A stretch of 7,608 nucleotides of DNA, taken from the NCBI GenBank assembly GCA_028278005.1, contig JANQFD010000072.1, positions 1 through 7,608 on the forward strand, read 5' to 3'. Position numbers and translations under genes: made by a program. Every line of letters starts with the position of its first letter. The stretch's first letter is position 1. Positions 3,613-7,608 of this stretch are shown here, in pieces. The notes beneath the pieces were generated by a model. It saw only the letters and a list, made by a program, of their open reading frames with translations. It made no database searches and was not told the origin of the DNA. Source of the DNA: Chlorobium sp. GTDB lineage: Bacteria; Bacteroidota; Chlorobiia; Chlorobiales; Chlorobiaceae.

Positions 3613-5453
3613 GCCGCATATTCCTGCAGGCTTTTTACACCGAATTCCTGACGCCGAATACAGGCGATGGCCTGGACCGATGCCTCTGCCGCCTCGATGG
3701 TGGTTACGAACGGAACACCGTTCATGACCGATGCCGCCCCGATTGCTTCTTCGTCATGCAGTGCTCTTTCGCCGAGGGGGGTATTGATGACAAGGTCTAT
3801 TTTGCCGAGCTTGATGGTATCGAAGACATTGGGACGGCCTTCTTCTCCAACCTTGAACACTTTTTTGCATTCAATGCCGTTCTCGGCAAGAAACTGCTGC
3901 GTTCCAGCTGTTGCTACAAGGTCGAAACCTATTTCATAGAGCTTTTTTGCGATCCTGATGATTCGCCCGTCCTTGTCGTGATTGTTGACACTGATAAATA
4001 CCGTGCCTGATGTCGGAAGCTCCATATTGGCAGCCTGATACGCTTTGGCAAAAGCTTCGGGGAAATCATAGGCAAGGCTCATGGCTTCGCCGGTAGAGCG
4101 CATTTCAGGGCCGAGATAGACACCTGATTTAAGGAATTTCGAGAACGGAAACACCGGTTCCTTGATGGCAAGATGGTTCATCCCGAGTTCATCGCAGTCA
4201 GCCAGGCGATATTCTTCGCGCAGGTCGGAAAGTTTTTCTCCAAGCATGACCCTTGTAGCGATTTTCACCAGCGGAATGGCGGTTGCCTTGCCGACGAACG
4301 GTACAGTACGGCTCGCACGCGGATTCACCTCGATGACATACACGCTGTTGTTCTGAACAGCGTACTGTATATTCATCAGACCGATCACATTCAGGCTTTG
4401 GGCAAGCCTCCGGGTGTACTCCTTCATGGTTGCGATTACCTCGGGAGCAATGTTATGATACGGCAGTATGGAGGTGGAATCGCCGCTGTGGATGCCGGCG
4501 GCTTCTACATGCTGCATGATGCCGCTCACAACACAATCGGTGCCGTCTGCAAGCGCATCGATGTCAAATTCAACAGCCGTTTCAAGGAAGCGGTCGATCA
4601 GCAGGGGGTATTTCTCGGTTATGAACAATGCCTGGTCGACATATTCCTTGAGGGAGTCGTCATTGTAAATGATTTTCATGGCGCGTCCACCGAGGACGTA
4701 ACTGGGCCTCACCAGAACAGGATAGCCGATTCTGCCGGTTATTTCGAGGGCTTCCTCGTAGGATACCGCGGTATCATAATCCGGATGGGGAATGTTGAGC
4801 TGGCGGAGAAGTGCCCCGAACTTTTTTCTGTCCTCGGCAAGATCGATACCTTTGGAAGATGTGCCGAGAATGCTGACACCGGCTTCTTCAAGCTTCGTTG
4901 AAAGTTTCAGGGGAGTTTGGCCTCCAAAACTGACGATGACACCGAGCGGCTTTTCATGGTCAATGATGCGAATGGTGTCCTCGAAGGTCAGCGGTTCGAA
5001 GTAAAGTTTGTCGGCTATATCGTAATCGGTCGATACGGTTTCCGGATTGCAGTTAACCATGATGGCTTCATAACCGGCATCCCTCAATGCGAAAACCGCC
5101 TGGACGCAACAGTAATCGAATTCTATTCCCTGGCCTATACGGTTCGGGCCCCCGCCGAGAATAATCACTTTTTTCCGCTCGGAACGAACAGACTCGTTTT
5201 CCTCGTCGTAGGTGGAATAATGATAGGGGGTTTTTGCGTCGAATTCGGCCGCGCAGGTATCGACGGTTTTGAACACGGAGTCAAAACCGTAATGTTTTCT
5301 CAGGTCACGGATAGTCTGGTCGGAAACATTGAATATATAGGCAAGCTGGCAGTCGGAAAAACCGTTTTCTTTTGCCTTGAACAGTTGTTCTCTGGATAAT
5401 TTTTCAGTCAGGCTGAGGACCTCAACGGACAGGTCTGAAGCAGCTGTTGTCAT
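3597..5453 (-). CDS. carB: Carbamoyl-phosphate synthase large subunit, stand-alone C-terminal half
   Basis: A 618-residue protein corresponding to roughly the last 55-60% of the usual (about 1,070-residue) CarB. In order: part of the oligomerisation domain (about 1-90, including RVDTCAAEF-like KTVDTCAAEF), the second ATP-grasp synthetase unit (about 94-410; GGGPNRIGQGIEFDY at 100-114, NCNPETVSTDYD at 134-145, VRPSYVLGGRAM at 248-259, IEVNPRASRTVPF at 374-386) and the MGS-like allosteric domain (about 480-600; ATAGTQQFLAENGI at 514-527). In the full enzyme this half phosphorylates carbamate to carbamoyl phosphate, for pyrimidine and arginine synthesis. The N-terminal half, which makes carboxyphosphate and carbamate, must be encoded elsewhere; such split carB genes are known in Aquifex and methanogens. 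The ATG at 5453 is the only start that fits and has no Shine-Dalgarno sequence. The reading frame is intact, with no sign of decay. Confidence 0.95.
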   Translation of the reverse strand: MTTAASDLSVEVLSLTEKLSREQLFKAKENGFSDCQLAYIFNVSDQTIRDLRKHYGFDSVFKTVDTCAAEFDAKTPYHYSTYDEENESVRSERKKVIILGGGPNRIGQGIEFDYCCVQAVFALRDAGYEAIMVNCNPETVSTDYDIADKLYFEPLTFEDTIRIIDHEKPLGVIVSFGGQTPLKLSTKLEEAGVSILGTSSKGIDLAEDRKKFGALLRQLNIPHPDYDTAVSYEEALEITGRIGYPVLVRPSYVLGGRAMKIIYNDDSLKEYVDQALFITEKYPLLIDRFLETAVEFDIDALADGTDCVVSGIMQHVEAAGIHSGDSTSILPYHNIAPEVIATMKEYTRRLAQSLNVIGLMNIQYAVQNNSVYVIEVNPRASRTVPFVGKATAIPLVKIATRVMLGEKLSDLREEYRLADCDELGMNHLAIKEPVFPFSKFLKSGVYLGPEMRSTGEAMSLAYDFPEAFAKAYQAANMELPTSGTVFISVNNHDKDGRIIRIAKKLYEIGFDLVATAGTQQFLAENGIECKKVFKVGEEGRPNVFDTIKLGKIDLVINTPLGERALHDEEAIGAASVMNGVPFVTTIEAAEASVQAIACIRRQEFGVKSLQEYAAYRDR

Positions 5454-5536
5454 GCAGAGTCGGTGTGTTTTGAAAAGCTTGGACCAAAGCTGATCTTAAG
5501 ATAACAAAAATACGTTGGTGGTCCGGAAATCCGTGA

Positions 5537-5564
5537 AGTATACAAAATTGCAGGGGGTTATCAA
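5537..5564 (-). promoter_or_regulatory. Sigma-70-type promoter of the carB half gene
   Basis: On the minus strand TTGATA (5564-5559) and TATACT (5542-5537) each match the consensus at five of six positions and are 16 bp apart. Transcription would start near 5530, giving a leader of about 76 nt before the carB start codon. Confidence 0.55.
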
Positions 5565-5710
5565 AGAGGGGTTTGTATCCGAAGTTTTTTTACATTACTG
5601 TACCTGAAACAGCGTTTTGGATTACCTGTACTTGCCGGTGTTGTGATACGTGGTTGCTTTGGCAAAAATTACTGTTCGAGGCAGCACGCGGTTACAGGAA
5701 TCGTTAACAT

Positions 5711-6985
5711 ATGGGAAATATCAGTATGGAAAAGTCGAATATAGATACAATTGAGTCTGCGATAGAAGATCTGAAAGCAGGAAAACTGGTCATAGTTATT
5801 GACGACGAGGATCGGGAAGACGAAGGGGACTTTATAGCCGCGGCTGAAAAAGTGACGCCGGAAATGGTGAATTTCATCACAAAGGAGGCAAGGGGCCTGC
5901 TATGTGTAGCAATAACCATGGATCGCTCGAAAGAGCTGCAGCTCGATCCGATGGTCCAGCGAAACACATCGCAGCATGAAACCAATTTCACCGTTTCGGT
6001 TGATGCGCTTGCCGAGGGCGTTACGACAGGGATTTCGGCTTACGACCGGTTTATGACAATAAAGATGCTCGGAGATCCTTCGTCTCATCCGGACGACTTT
6101 TCAAGGCCGGGACATATTTTCCCCTTGCGTGCAATGGATGGAGGTGTGCTCCGGAGGGTGGGCCATACCGAGGCGGCGGTAGATCTTGCGGAGCTTGCCG
6201 GATGTTCGCCGGCGGGGCTGCTGTGCGAAATTCTGCACGATGACGGGAGTATGGCAAGACTTCCCGAGCTGCTTGTGATCAAGGAAAAGTTCGGACTCAA
6301 GCTGATTACGATAAAGGATCTTGTGGCTTACCAGATGAAGCGCAAGAAACTGGTTACCCGATCTGTTGAAACCAAACTGCCGACAAGACACGGCGAGTTC
6401 AGGCTGATTGCCTACGAAACATGCTGCGATGACAGCCAGCAGAACCATCTTGCGTTCGTAAAAGGGGATGTGGCAACAGAAGAACCGGTTCTGGTCCGCG
6501 TTCATTCGCAGTGTGCAACCGGCGATGTTTTCGCGTCGCTTCGCTGTGATTGCGGAAACCAGCTTGCAGCCGCTATGCAGCAGATTGAAAACGAGGGCAG
6601 AGGCGTGCTGGTATATCTGATGCAGGAAGGGCGGGGCATCGGACTTATCAACAAGCTGAAAGCCTACAATCTGCAGGATCAGGGTCTGGATACGGTGGAG
6701 GCCAACGAAGAGCTCGGATTCAAGGCGGATCTGAGGGATTACGGCATCGGTGCACAAATTCTCCAGGATCTCGGTGTGAAAAACATGCGTCTGATGACCA
6801 ACAATCCGAAAAAGATAGTGGGGCTTGAAGGATACGGTCTTGAAATAGTCGAAAGAGTACCGATTGAAATTGCTCCGAATTCCGTGAACCAGGGATATCT
6901 TGAAACCAAACGTGATAAAATGGGGCACATGATCGACTGTTCCTGTACCTGCTCGGGGGAAGGGACTGAAGAGGAAGGGACGTGA
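5711..6985 (+). CDS. ribBA: Bifunctional 3,4-dihydroxy-2-butanone-4-phosphate synthase / GTP cyclohydrolase II
   Basis: A 424-residue enzyme supplying both riboflavin precursors. The N-terminal domain (about 10-210) converts ribulose 5-phosphate to dihydroxybutanone phosphate and shows DDEDREDEGD (31-40), RPGHIFPL (132-139) and GHTEAAVDLAELAG (151-164). The C-terminal domain (about 215-405) opens GTP: zinc ligands C268, C279 and C281 in the C-x10-C-x-C motif, the QEGRGIGL loop (305-312), the catalytic-region tyrosine in RDYG (342-345) and MTNNPKK (362-368). Both active sites look complete, and the length is normal. The tail is unusual, with three alternating cysteines (DCSCTC, 409-414) before an acidic end. 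The start at 5711 has AGGAA about ten bases upstream; an ATG at 5726 is possible. No FMN riboswitch consensus was found in the 257-bp upstream region. glyA follows after 45 bp, probably in the same transcript. Confidence 0.96.
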   Translation: MGNISMEKSNIDTIESAIEDLKAGKLVIVIDDEDREDEGDFIAAAEKVTPEMVNFITKEARGLLCVAITMDRSKELQLDPMVQRNTSQHETNFTVSVDALAEGVTTGISAYDRFMTIKMLGDPSSHPDDFSRPGHIFPLRAMDGGVLRRVGHTEAAVDLAELAGCSPAGLLCEILHDDGSMARLPELLVIKEKFGLKLITIKDLVAYQMKRKKLVTRSVETKLPTRHGEFRLIAYETCCDDSQQNHLAFVKGDVATEEPVLVRVHSQCATGDVFASLRCDCGNQLAAAMQQIENEGRGVLVYLMQEGRGIGLINKLKAYNLQDQGLDTVEANEELGFKADLRDYGIGAQILQDLGVKNMRLMTNNPKKIVGLEGYGLEIVERVPIEIAPNSVNQGYLETKRDKMGHMIDCSCTCSGEGTEEEGT

Positions 6986-7030
6986 AAGCCACACAAACAG
7001 TAAAAAAACATATTGGAGAATTAACAGCAG

Positions 7031-7394
7031 ATGAACATGGATGTTCTTCAGAAACAGGATAAGGAAATCTTTGACGCAATAAGCGGAGAGATTCTCCGTC
7101 AGACCGAAACACTCGAACTCATTGCCTCGGAAAACTTTGCAAGCAGGGCCGTTATGGAGGCTTGTGGGTCGGTTATGACCAACAAATACGCTGAAGGCTA
7201 TCCCGGCAAGCGATATTACGGGGGATGCGAATTTGTTGATATCGCCGAAGATGTTGCAAGAGACCGGGCAAAAAAGCTGTTCGACTGCGAGTATGTCAAC
7301 GTTCAGCCTCACTCGGGTTCCAGCGCTAATATGGGAGTTCTGTTTGCCGTGCTCAAACCCGGTGACAAAATAATGGGGCTGGACCTGTCTCATG
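7031..7394 (+). CDS. glyA: Serine hydroxymethyltransferase, N-terminal part, broken at a fold-back junction
   Basis: The first 121 codons of the PLP enzyme that moves the one-carbon unit between serine plus tetrahydrofolate and glycine plus methylene-tetrahydrofolate. Typical stretches: TLELIASENFAS (28-39), MTNKYAEGYPGKRYYGGCE (about 50-68), NVQPHSGSSAN (about 88-98) and KPGDKIMGLDLSH (109-121). The start at 7031 has GGAGAA (7015-7020) upstream and lies 45 bp after ribBA. At 7394, inside the universally conserved SHGGHLTHG motif with its cofactor-stacking His, the sequence turns into the reverse complement of glyA. The reading frame stays open by chance to the end of the window, but the residues after 121 are not GlyA. 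The true continuation, to about residue 150, is read on the minus strand from 7480 to 7395. The break is more likely an assembly or amplification artefact than a mutation. Confidence 0.93.
7266..7394 (+). repeat. Left arm of a long inverted repeat within glyA
   Basis: These 129 bases are matched by the reverse complement of 7480-7608, base x pairing with base 14874 minus x, without gaps. Only three positions differ: 7320 (C against G), 7340 (C against T) and 7363 (T against C). The last two are silent in GlyA. The spacer between the arms is 85 bp. Confidence 0.97.
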
Positions 7395-7608
7395 CCGGTA
7401 TCCTTATCCACTCCATAGGTATGGGCATCAAAAAACTGTCCGGAAAAGTTTACCCTGCTGCCGTGGGTGAGGTGACCGCCATGAGACAGGTCCAGCCCCA
7501 TTATTTTGTCGCCGGGTTTGAGCACGGCAAACAAAACTCCCATATTAGCGCTGCAACCCGAGTGAGGCTGAACGTTGACATACTCGCAGTCGAACAGCTT
7601 TTTTGCCC
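7395..7608 (-). pseudogene. glyA: Inverted partial copy of glyA (spacer plus right arm)
   Basis: Read on the minus strand, 7608 to 7480 repeats GlyA codons 79-122 and then continues without a break through 7479-7395 into the expected next GlyA residues (GGHLTHGSRVNFSG and on to HTYGVDKDTG). The inverted segment is therefore a collinear piece of glyA joined backwards to the forward copy at 7394/7395, next to CATGCCGG. It runs to the last base of the window, so its full length is unknown. A Ser-to-Cys change (HSGSS to HSGCS) distinguishes it from the left arm. Confidence 0.9.

Noticed and set aside
4173..4901. Open frames of up to 242 codons on the plus strand within the carB half gene.
   Set aside because: They are antisense shadows of a well conserved coding sequence and have no family resemblance or ribosome binding site.
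5454..5710. Possible FMN riboswitch ahead of ribBA.
   Set aside because: None of the conserved RFN-element blocks could be found in this 257-bp divergent region; only the carB promoter is supported there.
6101..7543. Long open frame on the minus strand through ribBA and glyA whose first residues match serine hydroxymethyltransferase.
   Set aside because: The match comes only from the inverted glyA segment at the window end; after 7395 the frame is antisense of glyA and ribBA and has no coding meaning.
7266..7608. Hairpin telomere or phase-variable inversion at the right end.
   Set aside because: The inverted sequence is the interior of a core metabolic gene with no recombinase or specific inverted-repeat boundary nearby; a chimeric contig end is simpler.

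Overview
The window looks like chromosomal DNA of a green sulfur bacterium (Chlorobi/Chlorobiaceae). This is inferred from the short bacterial-type 2[4Fe-4S] ferredoxin, the stand-alone C-terminal half of the carbamoyl-phosphate synthase large subunit, and the style of the RibBA and GlyA proteins. No rRNA or other marker gene is present to confirm it. The window probably corresponds to a whole short contig, because its right end behaves like an assembly edge.

Left third (1-2540): an iron-flavoured block. A ferredoxin gene (+) converges on a two-gene minus-strand operon made of a DtxR/IdeR-family metalloregulator and a DUF3793-family protein whose start overlaps the regulator's stop. Between the regulator and a rubrerythrin/ferritin-like gene (-) lies a very AT-rich stretch of almost 490 bp with no normal gene. 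It holds a tandem array of about 140-bp units. Each unit starts with a hairpin, followed by a purine-rich Shine-Dalgarno-like sequence and AT-rich spacer; two of the units also carry a conserved ATG-GTA start. One of these starts opens an 8-codon reading frame. I do not recognise this array and consider it the most interesting new signal in the window.

Middle (2541-5453): the promoter side of the ferritin-like gene carries two copies of a 16-bp palindrome (TCCCGA-N4-TCGGGA) and a decayed third. Divergent from it are a small gene that reads like a Rieske protein with its cluster-binding core deleted, then an overlapping gene for a molybdenum-cofactor-carrier/SLOG-type protein. The latter converges, with a 16-bp overlap, on the carB C-terminal half gene (-), which has a good sigma-70 type promoter.

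Right (5711-7608): ribBA (riboflavin precursor synthesis) and glyA (serine hydroxymethyltransferase) follow each other on the + strand, 45 bp apart, probably as an operon. glyA is broken at 7394. From there the sequence switches to the reverse complement of glyA itself, giving two 129-bp inverted arms (3 mismatches) around an 85-bp spacer. The most likely cause is a fold-back chimera or assembly error at a contig end, not biology. The true continuation of the glyA reading frame can be read on the minus strand of the spacer.

No tRNA, rRNA, CRISPR array, insertion sequence or recognisable riboswitch was seen.
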